Below, in pieces: positions 1 through 6,944 of a DNA stretch of 11,033 bases. The DNA comes from Actinomycetota bacterium. Lineage in GTDB: Bacteria > Actinomycetota > Thermoleophilia > UBA2241. The stretch covers positions 1 through 11,033 of the forward strand of contig JAAYBE010000420.1 of the NCBI GenBank assembly GCA_012719015.1, written 5' to 3'. Every line of letters begins with the position of its first letter. Position 1 is the first letter of the stretch. The notes below the pieces were generated by a model. It did no database searches. It saw nothing but the letters and a program-made list of their open reading frames with translations, and was not told where the DNA came from. The position numbers were made by a program, and so were the translations under genes.

Positions 1-371
1 GCGTAGCTGACGGTGAGGCCGAGTCCCACCGCGTCCGTGAGCAGCCCGTCGCGCCCCGCAAGGACGGAGGCCGCGTCGAAGGCGCCCCGCCCGGCCTCGT
101 GCTCTCCCACCCAGGCGAGCGCGACGCCGTGGACCTGGCCCGGCACGACGAGCCGCTCTTGAGGCACTCCGAGCGCGGCGCAGAGGCGGCGCCGGTTCTC
201 CGCCACGGCGGCGGGGTCGTCGCCGACGGAGAGGCCGAGGTTCAGGCTGTCGAACGGCGGCGGCGAGACGCCGCCCGTGCGCGCCGGGAAAGCGGCCTGC
301 ACGCCGGCCGCCTCCCACGCGAGCCAGCTCACGCCGTCGCGCTCGCGCCACTTCATCGTGGAGCCCGTCAC
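1..371 (-). CDS. pgeF: Peptidoglycan editing factor PgeF / YfiH-type purine nucleoside phosphorylase, partial (N-terminal part)
   Basis: The first 123 residues are visible; the gene runs off the left edge. The family (YfiH, LACC1-like, formerly 'multicopper polyphenol oxidase') has purine nucleoside phosphorylase/adenosine deaminase activity, and in E. coli it prevents misincorporation of L-Ser into peptidoglycan. Family hallmarks seen are FPARTGGVS (residues 28-36), a LNLGLSVGDD stretch (43-52), NRRRL (59-63), and GQVHG (78-82) with the conserved His at 81. A DGLLTD segment (108-113) leads toward the ADC motif, which lies outside the window. I chose the GTG at 371 because it overlaps the stop of the M50 gene (GTGA) and has a GGGAGG ribosome site 9 nt upstream; an in-frame ATG at 356 has no such site. 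It is the last visible cistron of the minus-strand operon. Family assignment is firm; the exact physiological substrate is not shown by sequence. Confidence 0.88.
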   Translation of the reverse strand, partial: MTGSTMKWRERDGVSWLAWEAAGVQAAFPARTGGVSPPPFDSLNLGLSVGDDPAAVAENRRRLCAALGVPQERLVVPGQVHGVALAWVGEHEAGRGAFDAASVLAGRDGLLTDAVGLGLTVSY

Positions 372-1018
372 CCGAACCAGCCTCCCGGCAGGAGGAGCGT
401 GAAGAGGCGCAACACCCGTCCGAACGTGGCCTGGTAGAAGCCGGGGACCAGGAGCATGAGCATGAAGAGGCCGAGGAACACGAAGTTGCCGTAGCGGTCG
501 AGCTCGGCCCACCGGCGGTAGGCCGTCCGCGGCAGGAACCCGCCCACCACGCGCGATCCGTCCAGCGGCGGGATGGGGATGAGGTTGAGCGTGCCGAGGA
601 TGACGTTGAGCACGAACAGCATCCAGCACATCTCGAGCAGGAACAGGCTGCGGGTGTGGACCAGCCAGATGAGCCCGGCCGCGGCCACGGCGAGCAGATA
701 GTTGGTGAGCGGGCCGGCGGCGCCGACGAGGGCCATGCCGCGTTGTCCGTCCCGGAAGTAGCGCGGGTCCACCGGGACGGGCTTCGCCCAGCCGAAGAAG
801 AAGGCGCCGCCCGAGCCGAGGAACGTCACCACCAGCATGACGGTCCCCCAGGTGTCCAGGTGATCGACCGGGTTGAGCGTCAGTCGCCCGTGGGCCTTCG
901 CGGTCGGGTCGCCGAGCACGTGCGCGACCCAGCCGTGGGCGAGTTCGTGGAGCACGAGGCTCACCAGCAGCAGCGGCGACACGAGGAGGAACTCGAGCAG
1001 CAAGCCGCCGTCCCTCAC
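368..1018 (-). CDS. Site-2 protease family zinc metalloprotease (peptidase M50)
   Basis: This is a 216-residue polytopic membrane protease of the short YwhC/Rip-like M50 group, cutting substrates within or near the membrane. The zinc-binding HELAH motif is at residues 24-28 in the first hydrophobic segment. AGPLTN (101-106) is the usual GP.N element, and IPPLDG (149-154) supplies the third metal ligand, Asp153. Hydrophobic stretches at about 7-33, 56-76, 96-120, 126-150 and 177-197 fit four to six membrane segments. The length suits the minimal family form without PDZ or CBS domains. The start is the GTG at 1018, which overlaps the upstream nucleotidyltransferase stop (GTGA) and has GGAGG 4 nt before it; a TTG seven codons on (near 1000) is possible. 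The open frame extends upstream to 1690, but that part is a shadow of the neighbour. The substrate is unknown. Confidence 0.9.
   Translation of the reverse strand: MRDGGLLLEFLLVSPLLLVSLVLHELAHGWVAHVLGDPTAKAHGRLTLNPVDHLDTWGTVMLVVTFLGSGGAFFFGWAKPVPVDPRYFRDGQRGMALVGAAGPLTNYLLAVAAAGLIWLVHTRSLFLLEMCWMLFVLNVILGTLNLIPIPPLDGSRVVGGFLPRTAYRRWAELDRYGNFVFLGLFMLMLLVPGFYQATFGRVLRLFTLLLPGGWFG
381..386 (-). promoter_or_regulatory. Ribosome binding site deciding the pgeF start
   Basis: The minus strand reads GGGAGG here, then 9 nt, then the GTG at 371. The site lies inside the last codons of the M50 protease gene. It favours the overlapping GTG over the ATG five codons further in. Confidence 0.6.
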
Positions 1019-3636
1019 GTCTCCTCCCTCATCCGCGCCGCCGCCGTGAGCTCCTCGTCCGGCGTCGACACGATGCCGTTCAGCTTCAGGTGGAGCACGC
1101 TGCGCAGCACCTTGCCCATATGCGGGCCGGGAGCGAAACCGAGTCCGAGGAGGTCGCGGCCGCCGATCGCCAGGCGGACGTGGCGTGTGACGTCGACGAA
1201 GTGCGCCAGCCGACTGGCGGCGATCCCCGAATCGTCGAGCGTCATCGCGGCGAGCAGAGCCTCGACCGGCTCGCCGACCGCCAGGTCGTACAACTCCGCC
1301 TCGCTCGGCCCGCGGGCGATGCGGTCGAGCAGCCGTCGGGCCACGACCAGCGAGCGCTCGAGCACATTGGCGTCCTGGGCGCGCACGCGCATGCGCTCCG
1401 TCCAGATGGCGATCTCCTCCGGGTCGAGGTCGCGCAGCAGCCACACGAGACGCAGACGCCATCGGGGCGCCTCGTCTTCGAGGTCGTGCGCCGCGCGCAG
1501 CTGATCGGCCCTCCTGACCAGCCGTCGCGTGCGCCGGTCCACACGCAACCGCCCGTGGATGGCGGGCCACACTCCGATCTCCTCGACGCGGCGCAGCGAG
1601 AAGTCGACCTTCTCCTCGTCCAGGAGACTGACCAGCTCGTCGCGGAGCCGTGCCGAGGAGAGGTCGCCGACGAGGTCCATCGCGCAACACGCGCGCGCCA
1701 GGCTCAGGGTGCGTTCGTCCATACGCAGCCCGTAACGGTTCTCGTACCGGATGGCGCGCAGGATCCGGGTGGGATCCTCGATGAAGCTCAGGTTGTGGAG
1801 GACCACGATGCGCCCCGCCCGGAGGTCCTCGCGGCCGCCGAAGTAGTCGTAGAGATCGCCGAAGGTCTCGGGCTTGAGCGACACGGCCATGGCGTTGATG
1901 GTGAAGTCGCGACGCGCGAGGTCGCTGCGGATGCCGGCGTGCTGGACCTTGGGCAGCGCGCCGGGATAGTCGTACGACTCGGCACGGGTGGAGGCGACGT
2001 CCACGCGCAGGCGGTCCGGGCCGTCACCGGCCACGACCACCGCGGTGCCGAACTTGGTGTGCGGTCGCACATGGCCTTTGAGCCGCGCGGCGAGCTCGGC
2101 GGCGAAAGCGATGCCGTCGCCCTCCACCGCGAGATCCACGTCGAAGCCGGGCTCGCGCAGCATGAGGTCGCGGACGGCGCCGCCGACGAGGTAGCAGCCG
2201 CGCACGCCGGCGGCCACCGCCTGGACGTGGCGCAGAAGGTCGTCCCGCCCGAGCTCACCGAGCGGTCCGGCGAGATTCACCGTCACGGGGGCGGCGGGCT
2301 CCCGGGGTGGCGCGCCTGCCACGGTGCGGCGCGACACCATGCCGAGGAGCGCATCCACGGCCACGCCGTCGTGGATGCTCGCCCCGGTCTGCTCGCCGAC
2401 GACCGGCATCCACCCCACCTCGTCCTGCGCCAGCCGGAGCGCCACTCTCTCCAGGGGCGTCCGCGACCACAGCAGCGGTACGCGCGACGTCATGACCGCC
2501 TTGGCCGGCGCATGCCCCAGACCGTGGGCCGAGGCGCGCTCCAGGTCGGCGAGCGCGACGCGCCCGATGAGGCGGTCGTCACGCACCACGCCGACACCGC
2601 CGATCCCTTCGCGGCGACACTGCAGCGCCGCCTCGTCCACCTGGGTCGACTCCAGCACGGTGGGCGGGCCCGGCTCGAGCGCGTCGAGGGCCACACGGGT
2701 AGGCGCGACCGCGGCGGGAGCCGCCGCCGCGACGGCCGCCGCGACTTCGCCCAAGGGGGCGTCCTTGACCACGGCGGAGGCGGCCGCGGTGTGACCGCCG
2801 CCGCCCACCGCGCGGAGCGCCTCCGCCACGTCCAGCCGGCCCCCGCGGCTCCGTGCAGTCACGAACACGCGTCCTTCCATCTCCACCAGGAGGAAGTAGG
2901 CGTCGCAGCCCGTCAGGTCCATCACCCGATGGGCGACCACGCTCACTCCCTCCACGTAGAGGTCCTCACGCAGCGCCGACAGCAGCACCGAGGCCTCGGG
3001 TATGGGCAACTCCTCGGCCGTCTCGAGGGCGGCCGCCAGCGTGAGACGCTGGGCGGGCGTCAACGCATTGGCGAGCCATTTCTCGAGCAGCTCGGTGTCG
3101 GCACCGGCGCGCATGCAGAAAGCCAGCGCCTCGGCGTCCCGGGTGGTGGTCGTCGCGAACGTGAGTGAGCCGGTGTCCTCGTGGATGCCGAGTGCGAACA
3201 CGGTCGCCTCGAAGGGAGTCACCGGGATGCCGCGCTCGGCGATGATGCGTACGAGCAGCGTGACGAGGGAGCCGTCGTTCGAGCTCACCAGCGCATCCGC
3301 TGCCAGATAGTCGGGCAGTTCGTCGGCGTGGGCGTGATGATCGAACGCGATGACCTGCACGCCTTCGCGACCGCACAGGTCGCCGAGGTCGCCGAGCCGG
3401 CCGGCGTGTACCGTGTCGACGAGGATGAGGCGACGCACACTGTCGCGGTCCACGTCCGCGGGATCCACCACCGGAACGGCATCGGCGTACAGGGCCTGGA
3501 ACTCCCTCACGTTGCGGTTCACGGCGCCGCCGAGGCAGAGGCGTGCCTCCGGATACAGCTTGCGGGCCGCGACCATGGCGGCGAACGCGTCGAAGTCGGT
3601 GTTGGTGTGTGTGGCGATGAGCTCGGGCGTACGCAT
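1015..3636 (-). CDS. DHH-DHHA1-CBS-CBS-tRNA nucleotidyltransferase fusion (CCA- or A-adding enzyme)
   Basis: This 873-residue multidomain protein belongs to the long class II tRNA nucleotidyltransferase group. The DHH phosphoesterase domain (about 1-165) keeps every metal-binding motif: HTNTDFDA (10-17), Asp74, DHH (99-101) and HEDTGS (152-157). A DHHA1 domain follows (about 210-305) with GGGGH (278-282). Two CBS domains occupy about 320-440. The polymerase head begins with YLVGGAVRD (482-490) and the catalytic pair DVD (499-501), then RRDFTINAMA (575-584) and DPTRILRAIRYENRYG (621-636). The C-terminal body and tail domains are present. It completes or repairs the 3' CCA of tRNA; related long proteins add only the final A in organisms with split CC/A enzymes, such as Aquifex, so CCA versus A cannot be settled here. 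The ATG at 3636 is chosen because DHH motif I follows at once; no ribosome site precedes it. A 34-nt gap separates it from recG. Confidence 0.9.
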   Translation of the reverse strand: MRTPELIATHTNTDFDAFAAMVAARKLYPEARLCLGGAVNRNVREFQALYADAVPVVDPADVDRDSVRRLILVDTVHAGRLGDLGDLCGREGVQVIAFDHHAHADELPDYLAADALVSSNDGSLVTLLVRIIAERGIPVTPFEATVFALGIHEDTGSLTFATTTTRDAEALAFCMRAGADTELLEKWLANALTPAQRLTLAAALETAEELPIPEASVLLSALREDLYVEGVSVVAHRVMDLTGCDAYFLLVEMEGRVFVTARSRGGRLDVAEALRAVGGGGHTAAASAVVKDAPLGEVAAAVAAAAPAAVAPTRVALDALEPGPPTVLESTQVDEAALQCRREGIGGVGVVRDDRLIGRVALADLERASAHGLGHAPAKAVMTSRVPLLWSRTPLERVALRLAQDEVGWMPVVGEQTGASIHDGVAVDALLGMVSRRTVAGAPPREPAAPVTVNLAGPLGELGRDDLLRHVQAVAAGVRGCYLVGGAVRDLMLREPGFDVDLAVEGDGIAFAAELAARLKGHVRPHTKFGTAVVVAGDGPDRLRVDVASTRAESYDYPGALPKVQHAGIRSDLARRDFTINAMAVSLKPETFGDLYDYFGGREDLRAGRIVVLHNLSFIEDPTRILRAIRYENRYGLRMDERTLSLARACCAMDLVGDLSSARLRDELVSLLDEEKVDFSLRRVEEIGVWPAIHGRLRVDRRTRRLVRRADQLRAAHDLEDEAPRWRLRLVWLLRDLDPEEIAIWTERMRVRAQDANVLERSLVVARRLLDRIARGPSEAELYDLAVGEPVEALLAAMTLDDSGIAASRLAHFVDVTRHVRLAIGGRDLLGLGFAPGPHMGKVLRSVLHLKLNGIVSTPDEELTAAARMREET

Positions 3637-3642
3637 GAGTGG

Positions 3643-3648
3643 AGTATA
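3643..3648 (-). promoter_or_regulatory. Candidate -10 element for a leaderless nucleotidyltransferase mRNA
   Basis: The minus strand reads TATACT, then six bases (CCACTC), then the ATG at 3636. A sigma70-type start site would fall on or beside the A of that ATG, giving an mRNA with no 5' leader. No purine-rich ribosome site is present before this ATG. The -35 region is poor (ACCGGG at 17-nt spacing, TGACCG at 19). Confidence 0.4.
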
Positions 3649-3670
3649 CGCGGCGCCTGCGTCGACCCGG

Positions 3671-5833
3671 TCAGGCCTTGAGCAGCCAGGCCAGCTCCTC
3701 GCCGAACGCGTCGCGCACGGCGTCGGCGAGCGGCGCGTGCACCGCGTCACGCAGACCGGGGTCCGCCGCCAGGAGGTCGGCGGCCAGCTCGCGGGCCCGC
3801 AGCAGCGCCGTGCGGTCGCGCGCCAGACGGGCCAGCTTCAGGTCGGATCTGCCGGCCTGGCGCGCCCCCATCACCTGTCCCTCGCCGCGGATCTCCAGGT
3901 CCCGGTCGGCGAGCTCGAATCCGTCCGTCGTCTCCAGCAGCGCCTCGAGTCGCGCCTGTGAGGCGCCTGTCTCGGCCGTGGCGAAGAGCAGGCAATACGA
4001 CCTCTCGCGGCCGCGTCCGACCCGGCCACGCAGTTGGTGCAGTTGCGCCAGGCCGAAACGCTCCGCTCCTTCGATGATCATGACCGTGGCGTTCGGGACG
4101 TCGATGCCGACCTCCACGAGACTGGTCGCCACGAGGACGTCGACCTCCCCGTTCTTGAAGGCACGCATCACGGCGTCGCGGTCAGTCGGCTTGAGCTGGC
4201 CGTGCGCCACCGCCACACGGGCGGCGCGGAACGGTCCGCGCTGCAGGCGCTCGGCCTCCGCCACCGCGGTGGCGGCCGAGATGGACTCCGACTCGTCGAT
4301 CGCGGGGCAGACGACGTACGCCTGCCTGCCGCGGGCGATCTGTTTGCGTACGAAGTCGTACCCTGCTTCGCGTCTGTCCTCTTCGACGACCCTCGTCACC
4401 ACCGGTCGCCGTCCGGCCGGAAGCCCGGCGATGGTGGTCACGTCCAGGTCGCCGAACACCGTGAGCGCGAGCGTCCTCGGGATCGGGGTCGCCGTCATGT
4501 GGAGCACATGGGGAGCGACGCCGTCACGCTCCGCCCGGCGCACGAGGGCGTCGCGCTGCTCCACCCCGAAACGGTGCTGCTCGTCCACGACGAGCAGCCC
4601 GAGGGCGCGGAAGCGCACGTCCTCCTGCAGCAGCGCGTGCGTGCCGACGGCGAGCCGTGTCTCTCCGGCGGCGATGCGGGCGAGCGCCGAGCGCCGCTCT
4701 CTGGCCGTGAGCGACGCCGTGACGAGCTCCGTCGGGACGAGCGCGCCCGCCAGTCCGACGGCCGTCTCGGCATGTTGTGCGGCCAGCGTCTCCGTGGGCG
4801 CCAGGAGTACGCCCTGCAGTCCCGCCTCCGCAGCCCGCACGAGACAGTACAGGGCCACCACGGTCTTGCCGGAGCCGACGTCGCCCTGGAGCAGGCGACG
4901 CATCGGCGCCTCCCGTTGCAGGTCGGCCTCGAGCTCCTCGAGCGCTGCCGACTGATGCTCCGTGAGCTCGAACGGCAGTGTGTCGAGGAAGGCGCGCGCA
5001 AGCCCACTCGGCGCGGAGAACGCCGGTGCGCGCACGCGACACTGCTGCTCCTGCTTGTGGAGCAGCAGTCCTATCTGCATGAGGAGCAGTTCCTCGAGCA
5101 CCAGGCGGTCACGCGCCGGCCTCGCCTCCGCCAGTGTCCGCGGCAGGTGCACGGCGGTGACGGCGTCGGCGCGGCTCGGCAGGCGCTCGCGCACCCGCAG
5201 CCGCGCCGGCAACGGGTCGGGAAGCCGACGCATGACAGGGGCGAGTTCATGCAGCAGGGCGCGCAGCAGCTTCGCCGACACCTGCTCCCCGGCAGGGTAG
5301 ACGGGCACGACACCCTCCGTGTGCACCCCTTCCCCGTCCCCCTCTTCGAGGATCTCGTGCCCTTTGACCAGGAACTGCAGTCGTCTGCCCTGCGGCCGGA
5401 ACGTGCCCCGCAGACTCAGTCGCATCCCCTCAGTGAGGACCTTCATGAGGTAGCCCTGGTTGAACCAGACCGCCTCGAGGGCCCCGGTGTCGTCGCTCAG
5501 GACCGCCGTCACGATATCCACGCGACGCCGTGCGGTCCTTCCCGCACGTACACGCACCACCATCCCACGGACCGTGGCTTCCTCCCCCACCTTGAGGTCG
5601 CGGATCGCCTTGCGGTCGCGGAAGTCCTCGTAGCGGCGCGGGAAGTGGTCGATGAGGTCGCCCACGGTGTGGAGCCCGAAGGCGGAGAGCCGTCGCGCCA
5701 CGGAGGGCGTCACGCGCCCGAGATCCGCCAGCGGAGCGGCGAGGACGTCGGGGCCGAGCGCGAGGCGCGTGACCGGCGGCCGTTCCGTGTACAGGCCGCC
5801 GCCGAAGCGGTGCGGAAGCGGCGGCGCGGTCAC
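3671..5833 (-). CDS. recG: ATP-dependent DNA helicase RecG
   Basis: RecG (720 residues; the E. coli protein is 693) remodels stalled replication forks and Holliday junctions. The N-terminal wedge/OB region is at about 25-165. Superfamily 2 motifs follow: Walker A GDVGSGKT (317-324), motif Ia APTETLAAQH (345-354), the RecG-type Walker B box DEQH (417-420), TATPIPRTL (447-455), TSLVEVGIDVPNA (570-582) and motif VI QLRGRVGRG (600-608). The RecG-specific C-terminal TRG region DRDLEIRGEGQVMGARQAG (643-661) is intact. The start is taken as the GTG at 5833, which overlaps the degV stop (GTGA). No good Shine-Dalgarno site precedes it, so translation probably depends on coupling to degV. The frame is open upstream, but that stretch is the degV gene. 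No terminator is evident after the stop. Confidence 0.95.
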   Translation of the reverse strand: MTAPPLPHRFGGGLYTERPPVTRLALGPDVLAAPLADLGRVTPSVARRLSAFGLHTVGDLIDHFPRRYEDFRDRKAIRDLKVGEEATVRGMVVRVRAGRTARRRVDIVTAVLSDDTGALEAVWFNQGYLMKVLTEGMRLSLRGTFRPQGRRLQFLVKGHEILEEGDGEGVHTEGVVPVYPAGEQVSAKLLRALLHELAPVMRRLPDPLPARLRVRERLPSRADAVTAVHLPRTLAEARPARDRLVLEELLLMQIGLLLHKQEQQCRVRAPAFSAPSGLARAFLDTLPFELTEHQSAALEELEADLQREAPMRRLLQGDVGSGKTVVALYCLVRAAEAGLQGVLLAPTETLAAQHAETAVGLAGALVPTELVTASLTARERRSALARIAAGETRLAVGTHALLQEDVRFRALGLLVVDEQHRFGVEQRDALVRRAERDGVAPHVLHMTATPIPRTLALTVFGDLDVTTIAGLPAGRRPVVTRVVEEDRREAGYDFVRKQIARGRQAYVVCPAIDESESISAATAVAEAERLQRGPFRAARVAVAHGQLKPTDRDAVMRAFKNGEVDVLVATSLVEVGIDVPNATVMIIEGAERFGLAQLHQLRGRVGRGRERSYCLLFATAETGASQARLEALLETTDGFELADRDLEIRGEGQVMGARQAGRSDLKLARLARDRTALLRARELAADLLAADPGLRDAVHAPLADAVRDAFGEELAWLLKA

Positions 5834-6690
5834 TCCACGATCATCGCGAACGCCGCCGTACCCGGGCCGATGTGCGTACCCACGACGGCGGCGACGTGAC
5901 CCTGCCAGACGAAATGGGCGTTCGGCCGGCAGGACTGGATGAGCTCGCGGATCTGCTGCGGCTCGTCGTCGGTGTCGGCGTCGATGGTGCAGAACCAGAT
6001 GTGGTCGTCGGGGCGGCTGTGCTCGTCGAGATACCGCCGCATGGCGGCGAAGGCCTTCTTCTGACCCCGGACCTTGGCGTATCCGGTCATCGTGCCGTCG
6101 ACCACGTGGATGAGCGGCTTGATGTCGAACACGCCGCCGACGAACGAGGCGGCGAGCCCGATGCGGCCGCCGCGCCGCAGATACTCCAGGGTCGCCGCGT
6201 GGATGAGTACGCGTGACTCGTCCCTGTACCGCTCGACATAGGCCTTGGCCGCGTCCAGCGTGCACCCGTCGGCGAGGTGCGCCCGGAGACGTTCGGCTCC
6301 CAGGGCGAGCGCACTCGTCACCGTGCGCAGGTCGTACACATGGACGTTGTCGATCTCCTCCGCGGCCTGCTGGGCGGCGCGCACCGTCCCGCTCATCTCC
6401 CCCGAGATGTGCAGCGAGAAGACGTGCTCGTAACGCTCGCGCGCCGCCTGGTACGTGGCGAGGAACTCGCCTGCCGTGGGCTGTGAGGTGGTGGGCAGGA
6501 TGTCAGATCCCCTGAGCTTGGCGAAGAACTCCTTGTAGGTCATGTCGACGCCGTCACGGAACATCTGATCGCCGAAGTGGACTTTGAGCGGCACGAGATA
6601 CAGGCCGGGCTGGTCGAACCAGCCGTCTGGCGGATCGCAGGTGGAGTCCATGACGATGGCGGTGTTCTCGAGGGTGAGCAGGTCCGTCAC
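5830..6690 (-). CDS. DegV family fatty-acid-binding protein (FakB-type)
   Basis: The 286-residue product has the usual DegV length. DegV/FakB proteins hold a fatty acid and present its carboxylate to FakA for phosphorylation; acyl phosphate then feeds phospholipid synthesis. Family signatures are DST (15-17), TTSQPTAGEF (67-76), HISGEMSGT (94-102), RRGGRIG (172-178), KPLIHVVDG (191-199) and the C-terminal GTHIGPGT (271-278), with the His expected near the acyl headgroup at 273. The second element differs from the common SS.LSGT form (SGEMSGT here). The GTG at 6690 is chosen because AGAGGAGG lies 7 nt upstream and it overlaps the stop of the repeat cistron (GTGA). The same frame stays open upstream to 7275, but only through the repeats and a fakA shadow. 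It sits just downstream of fakA, which supports a kinase/carrier pair; which fatty acid is bound cannot be told. Confidence 0.92.
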   Translation of the reverse strand: MTDLLTLENTAIVMDSTCDPPDGWFDQPGLYLVPLKVHFGDQMFRDGVDMTYKEFFAKLRGSDILPTTSQPTAGEFLATYQAARERYEHVFSLHISGEMSGTVRAAQQAAEEIDNVHVYDLRTVTSALALGAERLRAHLADGCTLDAAKAYVERYRDESRVLIHAATLEYLRRGGRIGLAASFVGGVFDIKPLIHVVDGTMTGYAKVRGQKKAFAAMRRYLDEHSRPDDHIWFCTIDADTDDEPQQIRELIQSCRPNAHFVWQGHVAAVVGTHIGPGTAAFAMIVE

Positions 6691-6944
6691 TGTCGAGCCT
6701 CCTCTGGCGGGTTCGGCGTCGAAGGGTGGCTGTCGTTCACTGTCGTCCGCGCCTGCGGCGCGCCCGACGATGAAGCCGCTGCGTCGTTCACTGTCGTCCG
6801 CGCCTGCGGCGCGCCCGACGATGAGGCCGCTACGTCGCTCACTGTCGCCCGCGCCTGCGGCGCGCCCGACGATGAGGCCGCTACGTCGCTCACTGTCGTC
6901 CGCGCCTGCGGCGCGCCCGACGATGAGGCCGCTACGTCGCTCAT
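6687..6944 (-). CDS. Unrecognised 85-residue cistron of five 17-residue repeats between fakA and degV
   Basis: I recognise no family. The ATG at 6944 overlaps the fakA stop (ATGA) and the TGA at 6689-6687 overlaps the degV GTG (GTGA), so it fits between its neighbours with 4-nt overlaps at both ends. The product is exactly five 17-residue units: four near-identical (MSDVAASSSGAPQARTT, then versions starting VSDVA or VNDAA) and a diverged fifth (VNDSHPSTPNPPEEARQ). It is rich in Ala, Ser and Pro, lacks Cys, aromatic residues and any hydrophobic span, and looks disordered. No clear ribosome site precedes the ATG, so it would be translated by coupling from fakA. The repeat is open in several frames, so openness alone is not evidence of coding; the overlaps and the 5 x 17 fit are the case for it. 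It may instead be a spacer tolerated because it preserves coupling. Confidence 0.45.
   Translation of the reverse strand: MSDVAASSSGAPQARTTVSDVAASSSGAPQARATVSDVAASSSGAPQARTTVNDAAASSSGAPQARTTVNDSHPSTPNPPEEARQ
6698..6705 (-). promoter_or_regulatory. Strong ribosome binding site for degV
   Basis: The minus strand reads AGAGGAGG, 7 nt before the GTG at 6690. It is the best Shine-Dalgarno match in the operon and lies within the last codons of the repeat cistron. It shows that degV starts here and is not a long fusion with the upstream repeats. Confidence 0.8.
6738..6941. repeat. Four tandem 51-bp direct repeats, each with a GC-rich hairpin
   Basis: Units are 6738-6788, 6789-6839, 6840-6890 and 6891-6941, with no spacers. 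The second and fourth are identical, the third differs from them by one base (T to C), and the first by three. The region 6690-6740 next to degV behaves as a diverged fifth unit: it shares GTGAACGAC at one end and CGACAGTGA at the other. Each unit can fold as GTCG / 2-nt mismatch / CGCGCC, loop TGC, GGCGCG / 2-nt mismatch / CGAC. The single T-to-C change of the third copy falls in the mismatched position and leaves the stem intact. The period is a multiple of three, so copy-number change would not shift any frame. Confidence 0.95.

Noticed and set aside
1090..3168. Very long plus-strand open frame opposite the nucleotidyltransferase gene, and similar ones at 656-1504, 4034-5899 and 6584-8671
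   Set aside because: These are antisense shadows caused by the high G/C third positions of the minus-strand genes. Their translations are low-complexity Arg/Ala/Gly/His with no recognisable motif.
6738..6941. CRISPR array
   Set aside because: The repeats are head-to-tail with no unique spacers and a fixed 51-bp period; no cas gene is nearby.
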